Counted from the first letter of the stretch, positions 19,471 through 32,910 are shown. The stretch: 64,000 bases of DNA from Bryopsis sp. KO-2023 (GCA_030272585.1 BSYQ01000002.1:2666001-2730000); one strand, 5' to 3'. Numbers and translations: made by a program. Notes: generated from the sequence alone by a model not told the origin.

Positions 19471-22400
19471 ATGAAAGCGTTGTCGACGAGGTGCAAATCT
19501 TGCGACTGTTTGACAGCCGCCGAGCAATCCCTTTTCGTTCTGAACGATCAAAAAGATGCTAGAGCGAAACAAATATGGGTAAGAAGATACTAGTGCTTTT
19601 TATCAACAGCCTATTCCTTGAAAATACTTTGGAGCGTAGAGGTAAGTCAACGGAAGATTCCAGCTCTCTAATTTCCGTCGTTCGTGTTGCTGTATTGTGT
19701 GCTGTTTCAGAATAATGGAAAAGGAAAGTTTGAGCGATTCACGCTCGAGCAGGAAACGATGCTGAGACGTGATTTGAAGCCCTTGGTTTCTCCAGCGATC
19801 GGACGGTTGCTCTTTTCCAAAGAGTTTCAACACAAGTGTCAAGCAGCGGACAGGATAAAAGCGTTTGTTGACACTCAATATGATGAAGTCCTATCTTGCT
19901 TGGATCTCATTTTCAGGTGTGGGGAAAAATGGGGAACACAACAACTGTGCCGATAAATTTCTGTTGCTCGCGCAACATGAGTCTCTTCTGCTGAGTGTTT
20001 ATAGAATTGTGTGTTATCTCAATACCAGAAAACGTCAATTTCCCCTTCTTTGGTTTTGCATTTTCTAATAGAGCTTCAGTGGGAGGTTTGAGAAGTTTTC
20101 ATTTTTTTACTGGTTTTGCAGATGGGCGGCCATGCGAATCGTGGAAGGCAACACCCAAAGTCTGGTGAAAACATTGGACATGTTGAAAACCTTGCTGGGG
20201 ACTATGGTGAAAAGAGGATACAGAATGAGACAATACGAAGGTCGCATTCTGACTCCCGTCCTCGTGGAAAACAGCGGCCACAATCAAGACAGGATTAGAA
20301 AGGCGCATAGAGAGCTCCTGATGTTGATGACTAAAGTTTTACCCCTTCCTCAGGTTTTCTCGTACTTGGCAAAAGGAATGAACAGCAAGAACAACAGGAC
20401 AAAGGTGGAGTGCGCCCAAGCGGTCGGAGATATAATCGACAGTGAGGGCATGGCCGCTATTGGAAGTAACAAGTTAATCCAGTGAGTTGCTGAGAGTGCG
20501 TTGTATTGGTGCTTCTGCAAGGTGTTGTTTTTCGCATCCAACGATGCCTGTGCTTCTGATACACACGGGAATGTTGCATTTTTTTCAGCTCGTCGACGAG
20601 CTGAAAAAGAAGAAAAATACATACCATATCAACTGGAGAAAAATTCATGAGACTTTTTTCTCTGGAATGGGATCGCGCTTCTTGCGGACGACTGTCGACG
20701 TCCCTTGCGCAGAACTGAGAAAAGTGACAAATTCTTTATGAAAGAGTAAGCAATGGTTTCTTTTCTTTTTTCAGAACGCTGCGTATACTGGCAAAATCTG
20801 TTGCTGGAGACATAAAATTGAGGCAAGCTGCTCTTGGGACCCTGGAGGTAATCTACAGCTTCGAGGGCGACAGAATTTGGAAGCTGCTGGGGACACTCAC
20901 AGACCAGCAACATGATCTGATCGAGAAGCGGATAGAGAGAAGGAAAGCAGAGCTTACGAGGGAAGGAATAACCCCGGGTTTCCGCAGTCAAACTCTTCAA
21001 GTAGAAGATCGGGCAACATGTGCTAAAACCGAGGACATTTCGCCAGGAACAATTGAACCGGTGGTGGGAAGCCCATCAGAAAAATCTGCAGAGACGTTCA
21101 AGGTGTTTTGTTCCGGTTTGATGGATGCTTCGAAGGAGGGATCTCACGAGGACTTTATGGATGTCCTGATGCATCGTGCTGACGAGCTTATCAAGAAATT
21201 AATGACACTACTCGATGTGGTGAGGGCTACAAGTTTCGGGGTATAAGTGGACGAAGTTCTGAATTCCACTGATATGCGCAGTGCTCGTTTGAGCAAAAAC
21301 CAAATTCGATTGGGTGATGGCAAACATCTTCATATCGTCGAGCCACGGTCGACTGAACACGATTTTTGAAAAGAGCACTTGATCTGTTCCAGGCAACCGC
21401 ACCTGTGTTTATGATGTAGATGATCTGTGAGGCTGCCGCCGAAACAAATTCCGCTCCAGGTTCTCACCCCAAGTTGGGATTCAAACACACTCTCAACACC
21501 TTGATGGTACTTTTCGGAATCCCAGAGGCGACTCGGAGTGTTTGCAGATCCACTGTCAAAGACACAGTCGCGTGCTTGTTGACTCTCTTGGTGGATTTTA
21601 GACTTTCTGTCGTGCGTGAGACCAAAGCGATCGATGCTCTACTTCAAAAGGCGCTGGAAACTTTTAACGCGAACTCTTCCTTCAACGTACTACTTGAGCT
21701 GTTGAGAGACCCGCCGCATCAAGTCCAGAGGAGCTCGGCCGCCACCCAGCAGAAATTTGCTAGCCTGGTTATCAAATGTCTGACCAAGATGACGAAGTCG
21801 ATGGGGGGCTTGCTGGTGGAAGGCAACGAGCAAGGAAAACTCGATATCAGGGAGCTTCTGGCGGACATTCACGTGTATTTCACAGCAGTTGATGCACGTG
21901 CAATTGGAAAGCCGAGCGAGGAAGGGGAAAAAAGCTTACAAATGGTCAAGGAGATTCTCCACGAAATATGCAGGCACAAGGTAAAGAAGGGGGGGGACAC
22001 CTGTGTTGATGGAGAGGTAAAGTACCATTAATGTAAAAAAGAAATGAGAATATTTTTTGCATTTTGCGTTGCACGTGATCCTAAGCTCAAAGGGGTGTGA
22101 ATACAGGGTGATTCTATCGCGGATTATGTTCACAATGTACATCCAGATGGAGACCAGCCTCCAACCATTCTGGCATGCATCGATCTCAGTCTCCAGAGCT
22201 TGCACAACCCCTTGGACACTCTACGCACACTTTCCAGCGAGCAAAGCGACTTGGGACACACTCTGCGCGAAGAAAGACCAGAGCAGTTGGAGGAGTTTTC
22301 GGAAGACAACAAAACTGAGATGGGCAACGGTGCGAATGTAGGGGACACTACGAGCTTGAGGGTTTCGTTGTCGTGCGTTGAGCATGCAGGACCGTTGCAA

Positions 22401-25400
22401 AAAGCAACGAAGCAGCTGGAGGAGCCGAGGCGATCGACCGTGACGCATCAGGACGCCTCCACGCTGCTTGACAAGCCCATCAGCCGAAGCCCCCTATTCG
22501 TGGCCAGAACGAACCCAGCCTACGATAGTCAACTCAACCTGGACCATGCTCTTGTCGGTTGCCCCTCAATTTCGAACTTCAATGGACCCCACGCCGCGTT
22601 GGGAGTGAGGCCATTCGATTCAAGCTGCTGTTCCACAGTTGAATTGAGGAGTCTGTCCGACTCGCATCCGATTGCAAAAAAAAGTAGCTACATCATGGGG
22701 TATTCATCTGTGGATGGGGAAGGTACAAACAACGATGCACCCCACACACACGAAACCCAGAGAGAAAAAGAAGAGGACACAGACATACACATATCGCCAG
22801 CGTGGCAATATTGGGGTTGTATATGCTTGTTCGGGTTTGAAACTAATGTGTCTATGGAGAATTTGGTGAGGTCGTCCTGATCTGTGGATTTTCTCAGGTG
22901 GGAAAGCTCAATTGAGCTTGCAAGCTGTGAATGGGTCGGTCGAAGAGAGGCTAAATGATCTTGACGAAGTCCTTAAAGAAAAGGGGAACGAGATGTTTTC
23001 CATTTCAGACAAGTCCAAGCAGCCGAAGGCGGCGGAAATGTCGCAGTCGCAACATGAAGTGCAGGTGGAATTCTCACAGTAACAACTTGCCACTCCAGTG
23101 AGGGATTGAAGGACTCTAAAACAAACAAATCTCTATATATTTTTAGGTTTTTCAGATTTGTGTGTGGTTTGGAGGCATCGGTAGAAATTCAGGTCCATCA
23201 TCTTGAGGTGCTCTTTGTCGCATGACAGGTAGAGCTCCTCCAGAAAGCCAACAAAGAACTGGTTATTGAAAAGTCTGCCCTGCAGCAAGAGCTGGCGTCA
23301 TGCCAAGAGGAGGTAGCAAACCTGCGGAACGAAATTGAGACGCTCAGGTCGGGACCGAGTGCCAGGGTGGAGGGAAAGCAAATCAGTGAGAAAGTGATTT
23401 CTGGGACAGAATTTTTTGGAGGAAAGAGTGAGGAGGAGGAGGATGTGGAGGGTGATATTAAAGCAAATCACGGGATTGTGCTGAAGGGAAATTTCAAGGG
23501 TAGTGTAGTACGAGAACAGGTGAGCTTGTGGCGGCGGTTGCGGTTTTTTCTGAGTCACACGATTGAGTGTCGACGTTTGTTCAGGAGCAAAAGGTTCATT
23601 TAGATCGTACAGAAATCCTTGCAAAAAGATATTGTTCCTCGCAGAAGATAGGATGTGGGAGACTCTGGTGGACGAATGAAAAAGCCTTTGGTGTTGCTTA
23701 AGGAAAAAAGTACATTCGATCGTTCCTCACAATGTGTCAGTTTGTTTCGTTTCTATCAACAGAAACATATTTTGAGCCGGCAAGGTGACCTAAGTCGCTC
23801 GATGGATGGGGCAAAAGCCGTTGTTCAGCTGAAGAAAGCTGAAGAGGTGAGCCAAGTACTTTTCAACAGTGGTGGTGTTGTTCAATCAGCACAGAGGTGT
23901 TGCGCTCCATTTCGATGCAAGTGCATTGAAAAACTTATTCCATTATCGAATTCTTCCGATTTTTTTTCAGCCACGTTTCGTAGCTAGGATGAATAATGAT
24001 TGATTACTCTCAAAAAAAGCAAAAGAAATCATTCGTTGAGCTTTGACTTTTGGAGAAGTATGGCAGTATCTATACCCCACTGTAGCCTATATCCCAGAGT
24101 TGAGGTACATTTTTTTCAACCTTTTGAATGCGCTCCAAGAGTAGAAATCTAAGGTTAAAAAGGAGGGGGAATCTAGTGTTGATAAAGCACTCGTGTTCCA
24201 CAAGTGTTTCGCAGAAATCTGTCCATGCACTGTGTCCTTCAGATCAAATAAGAGCTTATGATTTTGTGTTAAATCATAGAATCGTCGAATAGAAAGGGTG
24301 CACATGTCACATGCCGCGTTTAAGGCGACGTTGTGAATACGAGAGCAGGGCTTGCTCAATTAACGCCGAGTTCCAAATTTTAGACAGGTCAGCTCGATGA
24401 GTATACATACTCCTTCTAACACTTCCCTTGCAATTCTGTTCCAGACGGAAGTCGTTGTCGATCAGGGAGAGGAATTGAAAAACAAAGAGAAGAAATTATC
24501 TGAGCAGCTGGCCTCGAAAGAGGCAGCTCTGGATACAGAATGCAAGAAGTCATCGATCCTCAGTTCGACCGTGGAAAAACTGCAACGGGTAGGGCATATT
24601 GTCAGCGAAAAAAGCAACACACAAGGAGCGATTCTCCCTTTTGAGATACAACGTGACCGAGGTCCGGACCGCTGGGTGGAAATATCACAGCACAGTAGCA
24701 AGAAAAAACATATTCTTCCGAATTCAATCGAGTTTTTTTCAATTGGAAATACTCATGTCGTGACGTCTTGTTGGATTGGGTATCCACATCCTCTGGGTTT
24801 TTTCCTGTTTTGAAGGAAATCGCATCCATAGAGCTGGTGGTCCATCGATTGGAGGACAGGGTGACAGCATCGCAAGCCGAAGTCTTGCGTTTGAATGAGT
24901 TGTTGGGGACTGAGAGGGGGAGGTACAGCGCCCCAGATCGATCAGCATGGGAGGAGGAACCAAATCGTTCTGGAGATTTCTCAAAGGGTGGTTTTGAAAT
25001 CAACCCCTTTTGCATCTACAGCAATGAAGCTTTCACAAACGATGTTGATTATGAGCAGAGAGCAACTCAAATCGGCCTTCAACAGGTTTAGATCACTGTG
25101 GTTTTGAAATGGAGAAAAAGAGAGCTTTTTTTCTATGCACCGCGGCTTGCAACACTATCTTCTTTTCGGAGAGAAATTTTGATGAAGCATAGAAAAAGGG
25201 ATTTTCCTCTGTGAAGGAACGATTCGGCATACAATTCTGTGTCTGTCATAGGAGTCCTCCGCTTCAGAGAGAGATCGGTTGGAATCCCAGGGTTTGGATG
25301 CTTTCCAAAAACGACTGGAGAATGCTGAGACAAAAGAATTGGAAATTAAGTGCACTGCAAATGCCGTTGGAGAGAAGCACTGCCAGGTGAGGGGGTTTTT

Positions 25401-26374
25401 AATATGTAATCCTGCTATTTTACTTCACTGGTCAGAGAAAAAAATGAACACGCGTTTTGATCAAGTTCAATGAATCATTTACTTATTTCGTCAGGTGTTG
25501 GGCAGGTTATTTCCGATCAAGTGAAAATACAAGTGAAAGAGCTCTTGTCGAAAGGAAATTTCTTCTGCTTTTGTTGATACCTTGAACACTGTTTTCGCTG
25601 CACGAATGAGTGCCGGGGCTGTTTCTGACCAAAACTAGACTTGGTCATTTGAAGCCTGGAAAGGTGTTTCCGTTGTTACAGCTTGTGGCTATGCAGGAGG
25701 AGGCGCGCTCAATGAAGATGGAGACAGACAAAGAGGTCCAAACACTCCAGGCACCCGCTCGAGTAGTCCTCAGCGGGGAGAACTGCCGAACCTCGTCGAT
25801 GTACAGAGAATCAAAGTCGCCAACTCCTCAACTTACAGCAGTCACAGTTCATGACCTTCCAGGGTCCGTCTTCCCGGCATACTCATTTGCAGTCAATCCT
25901 GGACAGGATGTGGCTCTACCCACTGCTCCACCCACAAATTTTGGCGAGCGTGGGTCAACCACAAATGATAAATCTGTCAAGGAATCGCTTGCAGAGCGTC
26001 AGGCCGAGAGAGACAGAAATGCGACTCTCCTCAAGCTGGGTGGGCACCCCTTATCCTTGGAAACGCTCGGCAAAGAAAAGCAATTGCTCGGCCAGGACAC
26101 CCACGTGCTCAACTTTCCGAAAAAGCTCAGAGATAATGAAAGGAGGCAGGTGTTGGGTGACAAATCCAATAACATCCTGGAGTCCGAAACTGCTGAGCTG
26201 AGGAGGGAGAGCAGGTGGGGGAAAGTGGACAGGGCTTCCCGAACAAACGTGGTGGTCTTGGGTTTCAAGAAGGGAACTTTGTCGAATGACAGCCCCCATG
26301 GTGAAGGTCCTGACAAGATAAGTGGACTTCGGGCTGGAGGATATGACAAAAATCAAACAGAGCAGCCCAAATAG
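19471..26374 (+). CDS. MOR1/XMAP215-like C-terminal protein with coiled-coil tail, 13 exons
   Basis: Exons 19471-19578, 19711-19916, 20122-20481, 20775-21219, 21420-22016, 22107-22722, 22898-23064, 23229-23519, 23763-23846, 24445-24588, 24816-25085, 25252-25386 and 25682-26374 join in phase, about 1,371 residues. Residues about 45-330 match the last TOG domain of plant MOR1 (CLDLIFRW; GMNSKNNRTKVEC; RIWKLLGTLTDQQ). The next part matches the conserved C-terminus (FASLVIKCLTKMTKSM; LQMVKEILHE; PTILACIDLSLQSL). Then come about 600 residues of Glu/Lys/Gln-rich coiled coil not usual in this family. Known members bind tubulin and polymerise microtubules using several TOG domains. Here only the last is present; the ATG at 19471 has a stop upstream (19408). 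It may be a derived short paralogue. Confidence 0.8.
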
Positions 26375-27373
26375 TCACACTCCAACCTCATTGTTCAGTT
26401 TGTTTCAAGGTTGGGGGGGATGGATGACCAGCCCATGAGAAACACTCACTATATCTTTTACACTTTGAATTTTTGGCGGATTGATGAACAAAGGAGGAAA
26501 GGAAAATGGAAAAATTGTACACTGTGTTGTAGAGAAAGAGTCTGGGGTGCGTGGATCATTTTGGAATGGTTGTTTTGCGGGCTACCTGATCGATCAGGAA
26601 CCAAAAAATTTAGTTTAAGTTTGGTTGTGAAATACTCAAAGCCATACAGATCATGGGGCGAATTTTTTCCCAACTGGTGTCGGTGTGAGGGAGATGTTTG
26701 GTTCGCTGCTGGTGTCCATCGTGAAACGTTCCAGAAGTCGCACAGAGTGTGGGTGCTTATATATACTAACACCATACAGTGTAGAAGTTTTTCTTCATTG
26801 AGAGAAAAAAAACAAACAAAGTGAACGCTTGCTAAGCGTCGAAAGCATGGATTGGTTTTCCCAACTAACCATGACTGGTCTCCTCTCGACACCACCTTTT
26901 TGGGACAGAAATCCAAGAGAGATCAGACTCGTCTACGCATGTGATTTAGAAGAGAGATTGTTGGAGCTTCTGGTGGGAAGCTTTTAAAACCGCTAAGATC
27001 CCGTTGATTTACGCCCCCTAAAAAAAGGAAAAGCTGTTATCTGAGAAATTTAAAATAATTGCGAAAATAGTTTTACTGATGACGGTTAAACAGCTTTTTT
27101 TGTGAGGTCAACGAGTATAATGTTGTCAGACATGCTGGCCCTGGTTTAAATAGCGTGCGAAGAAAAAACTGGTCTCGTGGTACGGTCGACTGCTTTTGGA
27201 AGTACCTGTTCGTACCACGAAAGCTACACAATCAGGAGGTCCTGGAAACGTGGAAAACAAAGGTGGTCAAAATTTGGACGCGCTTCACCAAACGCCTAGA
27301 ATATCAAATCCGACGTGCGACTCAGTTTCTTCTTCGTACCCCTCTCCCCACCGGCAGGAGCCCAGAGACGTTA
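26375..27373. other. Intergenic
   Basis: 3' flank of the MOR1-like gene and promoter of the next one. No other gene is supported. Confidence 0.4.
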
Positions 27374-29461
27374 ATGATGGGGAGGTTCGTCAACGCTCTC
27401 TCGTTTCTCCTTGTGTTCACGGCCACAGTGGAGCTCGTGACGTCACAGGAAAGCACGGTCGTCAGGACGACCAAAGAGTTTAGCAAGGCGCTGTATGACA
27501 CACGCATCGACGTGATATATCTCCAGCACCCTCTCACCGTGTCTGGCGAAGAGTGGGGATTCGTGAGGCCGGATATCAAAAGACGGGTAACGCGAACGAA
27601 GATATTTCGAAGGAGATATGCACATTCACCCCCGAAAAGAAAAAAGAAAAAGAAAGAAAAGTCGCCTGAAAAACTCCAATCTAAAGAAGTTGTTTTGATC
27701 GTTTAAAAAAAAATAAAAAAAATAGCGCTTTTCTTGGGCAGGTTGAGATTAGACCGTTGGAGCACACAGAAGACTTCGTTCTGGATCTAGGCGGAGGCTT
27801 CGATCTAGCTTTTGTGAGCGGCCCGTCTGGGGAATTGCATTTCCATGACCTCCAGCTTCATGGAATATATCGCCTGGCTCTTGGGGGTTCTGGAAGCGTT
27901 GGCATCATGAATCTGTTCCGTGTGAATGCTCCCCAATCGATCCATATTCACAACTCCATCTGCTGCTTTCTCCCCGAAGTGTGTACTTCTATTTCTGATG
28001 ATTTGAGGATGATCGTGCCATCGTCGAGGGCAGCTCTCAGCGCACTCGGTTTGGATTCCTGCCAATTTCCAGATGTGGAACCGCCCTTCCACACATACAA
28101 GTATCACGAAGGGTGTGTGCTTCCCCAAGAGTGGGATTCCAGCAAGATCACAGGGGGCATTCATTTTCACAACACCTCTTTTTCGTGCTCCGAAAAGTGC
28201 AAGATAAACGCTCACCTTCTGGATATTCCAGTCGTGCAAGTCTCCACGGTAAGAAAGCATCAAAACGTTTGACCACGCAGCATGATTGCCAGCCATGATT
28301 TTTGAAGTTCTCATTGCGTGTGTGTCAAATGGGTTTTCGTTTACAGAAATGTTCATACAGACCCAAATCTGTCCGCGACTCTTTGCTTTTCACATACAGC
28401 CGCAAAATCTAATTTCTGAAAAGGAAAAGGAAGAACCTATCGACCCCATGGTCGACAAGTAAGGTCCCACATCTGCTTCACTCCTAGTAAAAAACTGCGT
28501 GTGTGTGTGTGTGTGCAGTCCGACAGTCGCCAGCTTGTGGCGGCTATTGGCGGTATGATTTCCGATCCTAAAATCCTTGAGATACGTTTGCTCGGTAAAT
28601 TGGTAGTTTACGAATATCAGTGGTCCAGCCCCATCAGGATTGTGGCGAGAAGAGGGACAAGAATGTCGATCGATGGGCGCTTGGAAGATGGGAGTCATGC
28701 TCCCCTTGCGTTCCTTACAAATCACGTGTTGATCAAGGCACTGGGGGAAATTACGCTCCAGCTGACGAACCTCGAATTGGAGTTGGAGAGCTTCAAACCA
28801 GGCTTCTTCTCAAAAACGGACTGGAATTTTCAGTTCTGTGATGGTGAAGATTACTTTTACAAGGTGATCGATCGTAGTTTGAGCTGTGGTTCACAAGATT
28901 TCTTTTTCCCTTCTCGAAAGCTGTTGAAAATGGAACTTTACTTTGCTGTAGTGGCCGCTGTATCTTCCCTACCCGTTCGCCTTCCAAGACTCGCTGGTTC
29001 AAATAGCCAACGTGTCCATAGTGTATCGAACATGTCCCTCCAACCTCGACTTCGACAAATTCATCGCTTCGCTGGAAGATTTCAAGCAACACTTCGTCAA
29101 GAGGGACTACGGAAATCTCACCATCGCCCCCCCTTCGCTCTCGATCAACAAACTCGAGGTAGCCGGCATATTCTTCGATCAGTTCGACGTCAGCCTTCCA
29201 GCTTTCTTGGGAGATGGAGCTTCGTGGTCGCCTGTTATTTTGAACCATTTGGAGTTGCACAACGTCACCGTTGTTTGCGAATCTTTTGGTGAACCAGTGG
29301 GTGAGATCCCCCGCTGCTTTGGGGGCGAGGGGAGCTTCAACGGCAGCGAGGGGAAGAAGACTACGAACAAAACGGGCAATGCAGCCCCAATGGTCCCGTT
29401 TCTGAACTTGTGGGGAGTTCTTGCCCTGGCGACAGTGGTCTTTGTGGAATTCTGGCTGTAA
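27374..29461 (+). CDS. Secreted, probably GPI-anchored or membrane-tethered protein, 4 exons
   Basis: Exons 27374-27586, 27742-28248, 28519-28863 and 28952-29461 are all phase 0, joining to 524 residues. The N-terminus is a signal peptide (two Met codons, then RFVNALSFLLVFTATVEL). The body has alternating hydrophobic ladders such as TKEFSKALYDTRIDVIYLQH and the later LGEITLQLTNLELELESF, which look like right-handed beta-helix rungs; this fold is an inference. Scattered Cys residues suit an extracellular protein. The C-terminus is Asn-rich then hydrophobic (PFLNLWGVLALATVVFVEFW) with no basic tail, as in GPI-attachment signals. No named family is recognised. It probably acts at the cell surface. 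Confidence 0.8.
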
Positions 29462-30324
29462 AGTGAGGAAGACGGAACTTTGGCTTTTGTTCAAGACATG
29501 ATTCTTTCGGATCATTCCACACAAGAACATTTTTGGTTGGTGTGATGTTTTCTTTTTGTACTTTCCTCCAGTGTGAGCCAAGGTCAACAAGGGGAAACCA
29601 TAAAAAGTTTCACTACATTGTGTGAGTTCCAGTGCTGGTTGAAACTTTGAAAGACCAGAGCGTTATCTCTGACATCACTAAGGTAATAATTAAAGAAAAC
29701 AACTCCTGATAGGTGTACACCTTCCTGATGTAGGATGCTCAAATCCCTCTCTCACCGAAAAAACATTAATTTGCTTGTTGCAAGGTTTCAACAGCACCAT
29801 ACACGCAAACCATGCATAAAGTTTCCTTCAGCCAAGATCAATTTTTTTCACTCTGTAGAATAGTGGGAAAGAAAATCCCACACCAAGATTTTCCCATGGC
29901 CGCCTCACAACAGTGAGCTCGTTTCGGTAGAAACTACTCATAAAGCCACCTCCCACATTGAGCGTGTTGATGCAACAGCCCTCGGCAATATCGCGAATCA
30001 CCACGTCGAGTGGATTTTTTCCACTCGCCAAAAACCGTCGACTGGGAACGACGAGGGGTGGTCAGGAAAGAAAAAGATCCTTTACTGTAAGGAGATTTTC
30101 TCCCGCTTAGTAATCCCCACATAAATATCAGACACAAAGAAAGTCCTTTCACCAGGTTGCACTGTGGCAAACTCCTGAAAGCAACTGAACAAGCCCAGGA
30201 AAATCGACAAACACGTTGTGCATACACAAGGTAGCCAAGCCACAGTCTTTTTTTTGCATCTCTTTCGCACTCCTCCGCAGGCAACTTGCCAAACTGACAG
30301 GGAGGTTTTGACACTACGTGCAGG
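29462..30324. other. Intergenic
   Basis: No gene is supported. Minus-strand open frames here have no recognisable domains. Confidence 0.4.
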
Positions 30325-30909
30325 ATGAGCGCAACCGAGAAAGAGAAACGTCTGGAGGTAGAAAACGCCGCTCTCCGTGCTCGTATCAGTGAGCAGGAGG
30401 TCATGGTGCGGGGGCTGTTCAGCCACATAAGCGAACTCCAGGGAAAACTGGCCAAGAGTGGTGATGAAAGGGACAAGGCCGCTGGGAAGAAACGGAAATT
30501 AGAGTCGGAGGACGTCAAAGAGCGCCTGTGCGCAATGGACCGGAAACTGGAGGAGGAGAGGGCGCGTCTGAAAGATTTTATGCAAGCCGTTTAGGAGAAA
30601 GATGAGAAGATAAAGGCGTTGGAAGCAAAGCTTAATGACCAGAAAGACTTGCAGAATCAGATGGTCTCCGCCAAAGAATTTGACAGCAACAGCCAAACCA
30701 GCAGAAAGCTCATCAAAGAAAAAATTCTGCACCGTCTGTGGGAACATATCATGGTGCAGGAAGATAGCCAGGTCTTTAACAATTGTGTGCTATGCTAGAT
30801 GCGGACAAGAGCTTACTTGATAATTATGGAAGGACACCACTGGCCCTTGTTGAAAACTATTCTCCGCCTGAAGCGACGAAGGGAGAGTTGAAGGTGCTCC
30901 TTCAGTAAG
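30325..30909 (+). pseudogene. Decayed coiled-coil/ankyrin gene
   Basis: MSATEKEKRLEVENAALRAR begins an 89-residue Glu/Lys-rich coiled coil that ends at TAG (30592-30594). The same frame continues in the same style for 66 more codons (EKDEKIKALEAKLNDQKD...) to a second TAG near 30797. Another frame then gives an ankyrin-like piece (LLDNYGRTPLALVENYSPPE) and stops at about 30909. An in-frame stop plus a frame change indicates a pseudogene. Stop-codon readthrough at the first TAG is the alternative, but it would not explain the frame change. Confidence 0.65.
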
Positions 30910-31744
30910 GTTCGTTTTTCTCAGCAATATGTTTTTTCCTTTCCAATCACTGTTAATTTTGAAAACGGTTTTCCTGGAGCCCACGCTTTACAAACGAAAG
31001 TGGTCCAGAAATTGCAAAACTGAACATGTAAGATTAGTTTTGAAAGAGGTCATATTTATAATGATCATACAGAATTAGGATTTAACAACCCCCTTTGTTG
31101 TTTCAAGGAGGGATGGGATGAGTTCATTTCGCTTGACCACCAACCCACCAGGATGATAAAGCATGATCCCCAAAAATCAAGTCGGTTTTTTAAGGTCTTA
31201 TGGTTGGGGGCAGTCCAACAAGGAAGGCTCGGAGCATTCTTTCTCTTTTCTTTGATATCACACATGTTCAGTCGATGACAGTTAGTTACTTACTGCTTAT
31301 AAGCAGTACATGTTTCTCACTCTTGTTTGAAATGCGGGAAAACGTATGGAATGGGGTCCAGGAGGGGGGCAGTGCTACTCACTCTTCCGAAAAAGGGATG
31401 GCTGAGGGTGTTTAATCAAAACAAAATTCTCAACTTGATACATTTGATGTTTGTGCTGACCCCATCTTCACCATGGCACTGCTATCCCAACAGTGGAATC
31501 TCAATGGCTGCAAAATACCCCAAAATGTTGGTTTTTGTTTCCTCATTCTGGTGCTTTCTTGTACTGTTCTTTTCCTTGTGTGGGAGAGCTTCCCCTTTAA
31601 ACAAGCAAGTCCAGACATGCATCCCACAAACCTTTTCATCTTCTTCATAACCAATGCGATAAAAACATTGTTTCTTCCATTTGGACAATTTTGCTGTAGG
31701 AAAGTGAAACTTCGTTCTAAAGGTGTACATCTGCAAATAGAAAG
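30910..31744. other. Intergenic
   Basis: No gene is supported. Confidence 0.4.
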
Positions 31745-31860
31745 CTGATTGCCCATCCAAAAAACAATGACTGTTGCAAGACTTCCACAACACAAAATCA
31801 CACACAAATTTGCATAAACAATCGTTGAAAAAGGTTTCCTACACCAAAGGTCAACACTTG

Positions 31861-32910
31861 TTAGTCTTCAAGGCAAGAGTGGGCACAGAAGTCCCACACC
31901 AGGATTTTCCCGTCGCACCGCACAACAGTCAGCCTGCCCTCTGTCAAGAAAAGACCTATGAGTTTACCCCCTACATGAAACGTGCGAAGGAAACGATCCT
32001 CCTCGACAAGACCGGAAACCACCACTTCCATCGAGTTTCTCGTACCCTGCGCAAACTTGCTTTCGTTGAGCGCTACAAGAAACCACCTTGGGTTATTGTC
32101 CACAACTCGCACAGACTCGAAGGTCTCCAAATCCCATATCCGGATGGTATCGTCCACAGAGCCACTAACAAACATCTTGTCATTGGCATCAACACGCAAG
32201 ATAGGACGAGAGTGTCCCTCGAGTGCCACCACGCGGGTGCAGGAGGCCAAGCTCCACACTTCCAGATGCCCAACCCTCAATCCACATATCAACAAACCCA
32301 CTCCCTTGGCAAATGCGGCACATAAAATGTCCTCTTGCACCGGGCCACCCTCATTCAAAACCTTCACACGAGTCCAACCCATCTTGCTCCACAAATCCAG
32401 GCACCCAAACGTACCACCAAAGGCCACGTGGTCTCCGACATCCACGATCGCATGAACCTCGAAACGAAGGCTAATGGCCGCGATCTGTCTCAATTCAGGC
32501 ATTTCCAGGACCGCCACCATTCGCGTGTCACTCTCGCACAGGAACATTCCATTGATCAAACACACAGCCGAACTCCCCATGTTGGCTCGGTCCCTAGTCA
32601 AGACGTCGCCTTTCTCAGCGTTCACAGAAAAAATCTTTTCATCCCCAACTATCGCAATCATCTCGCCCCGCATAGCGTAACTTTCGATCCACCGATTCTT
32701 GAGGAGCTCGATACATTTCGGCACAACGGTGCCACATCGCCAGGATCTCTCGAGGCCGATTTTCTTAGCGAAAGGGCCTTCCTTGGTGACTTCGTTCCAA
32801 GCCTTAGCGACACAGGAGCACCTGGCCAAAGCCCTCGGGCAAAGCCCCTCGAAGACTCGACCAACCACGCCACTAGGGAGCTCCCACTCAACACTCACGT
32901 AATCGCTCAT
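31861..32910 (-). CDS. F-box/WD40 repeat protein (copy C, inverted)
   Basis: An intact 349-residue single exon, colinear with copy A from MSDYVSVEWELP to the final CLED. The F-box is at residues about 10-45 and WD units include GHSRPILRVDANDKM...IRIWDLETF. The homology runs past the gene on both sides (about 31745-33125), so a genomic segment was copied, not a processed transcript. Substitutions are spread through the gene without stops, which suggests both copies are under selection. Confidence 0.85.
   Translation of the reverse strand: MSDYVSVEWELPSGVVGRVFEGLCPRALARCSCVAKAWNEVTKEGPFAKKIGLERSWRCGTVVPKCIELLKNRWIESYAMRGEMIAIVGDEKIFSVNAEKGDVLTRDRANMGSSAVCLINGMFLCESDTRMVAVLEMPELRQIAAISLRFEVHAIVDVGDHVAFGGTFGCLDLWSKMGWTRVKVLNEGGPVQEDILCAAFAKGVGLLICGLRVGHLEVWSLASCTRVVALEGHSRPILRVDANDKMFVSGSVDDTIRIWDLETFESVRVVDNNPRWFLVALNESKFAQGTRNSMEVVVSGLVEEDRFLRTFHVGGKLIGLFLTEGRLTVVRCDGKILVWDFCAHSCLED

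Noticed and set aside
27061..27373. Open frame running into the signal peptide of the surface protein from upstream
   Set aside because: The signal peptide at 27374 sets the start; the upstream extension is charged and lacks an ATG context.
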